This document shows, piece after piece, positions 63,618 through 64,000 of a stretch of 64,000 nt of DNA. Below the pieces are notes generated by a model. It had not been told where the DNA came from. It did no database searches and saw only the letters and a program-made list of their open reading frames with translations. The stretch lies in assembly GCA_029204225.1 (NCBI GenBank), contig CM055100.1:31260149-31324148 (forward strand). Reading direction: 5' to 3'. Positions within the stretch are counted from its first letter, which is position 1; each line of letters opens with the position of its first letter. The stretch is from Diphasiastrum complanatum. Taxonomy: Eukaryota; Streptophyta; Lycopodiopsida; Lycopodiales; Lycopodiaceae. A program made the position numbers and the translations under genes.

Positions 63618-64000
63618 TGTTGTGGGTATTTCTTGCACAGTAATGAACAAGTGGGTCCCACCACTTGAAATATTGTTGGCCAAGCCTTACCTAGTGGGCC
63701 CTGCCACAGTACAGTGTACAATTAGAATAATAAGTGCGAGGGCACCGGCTTCCTGCGTGTATAAGACCGACCCAATGACCACGTAATAGAAGTTGAATAA
63801 AAGGACTTTGTAGAATAAATTAATTAAAAAGCCCAAAGTCAAGTTCATAAGGCTCTAAGTTAAAAGAGAGTCTCTCAAACTCACATGAATCATGTGAGTT
63901 TGGCCCTTTTCCTAATGAACCATTAGATTGAAGTTCAATTAGTTTGAAGGGCTAGGATGCCATTGTAAATAGGCCAATGAGAGCCAAGATGGCCCTCCCT
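63618..64000 (+). mobile_element. 3' LTR of the gag-only element (runs off the window)
   Basis: Starts TGTTGTGGGTATT like the LTR fragment at 5381, carries the conserved GCGAGGGC...CCTGCGTG block at 63734-63780, and from 63890 matches the 5' LTR at 58942. It is cut by the window end before the TATA box and (CT)n would be reached. Confidence 0.75.

Overview
This window is nuclear DNA of a land plant with a large, repeat-rich genome. The evidence is two spliced or single-exon genes of plant-specific families, GT-AG introns up to 4.4 kb, and dense nested debris of Ty1/copia, Ty3/gypsy and CACTA elements. There are also many very long (GA)n/(CT)n arrays. A non-seed vascular plant such as a fern fits, but this is inference; nothing here fixes the species. 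No rRNA, tRNA, CRISPR array or organelle insert was recognised.

Two host genes are clear, both on the minus strand. (1) An intact single-exon F-box/kelch protein gene (9848-11236), preceded upstream by a degenerate ~120-bp repeat array (about 11340-12130). (2) A nine-exon gene for a COP1-interacting protein 7 (CIP7)-like protein of 1182 residues (34367-48327). Its exons were joined by hand at GT-AG sites and the phases agree throughout. About 9 kb downstream of it (23282 to ~25710) lies a broken, intron-containing DNA copy of its last two exons and 3'UTR. One boundary of both copies falls at a (GA)n tract.

The rest is mostly mobile-element remains. 1-9 kb: head-to-head and nested copia and gypsy reverse transcriptase (RT), RNase H and gag pieces, with LTR fragments. 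13-20 kb: copia integrase, gypsy protease, copia RNase H and a likely LTR region with internal tandem repeats. 26-32 kb: a minus-strand copia element start (577-bp LTR, tRNA-Met primer site, gag) set into other copia pieces, then a minus-strand gypsy pol with a nearly complete integrase, then a copia gag zinc knuckle. 41-42 kb: a gypsy fragment inside intron 4 of the CIP7-like gene. 52-55 kb: two CACTA transposase parts in opposite orientation. 57.6-58.9 kb: a copia 3' end with LTR.

The most unusual object is at 58942-64000: an LTR element with a tRNA-Asp-type primer site, a (CT)n array inside its 5' LTR, an ~850-bp almost pure pyrimidine leader, and a broken gag with three tandem C-x2-C-x3-H-x4-C knuckles. 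No protease, RT or integrase lies between gag and the 3' LTR, so it looks like a non-autonomous terminal-repeat/gag-only element. The two host genes show no operon-like relation to each other; the mobile elements only separate or interrupt them.
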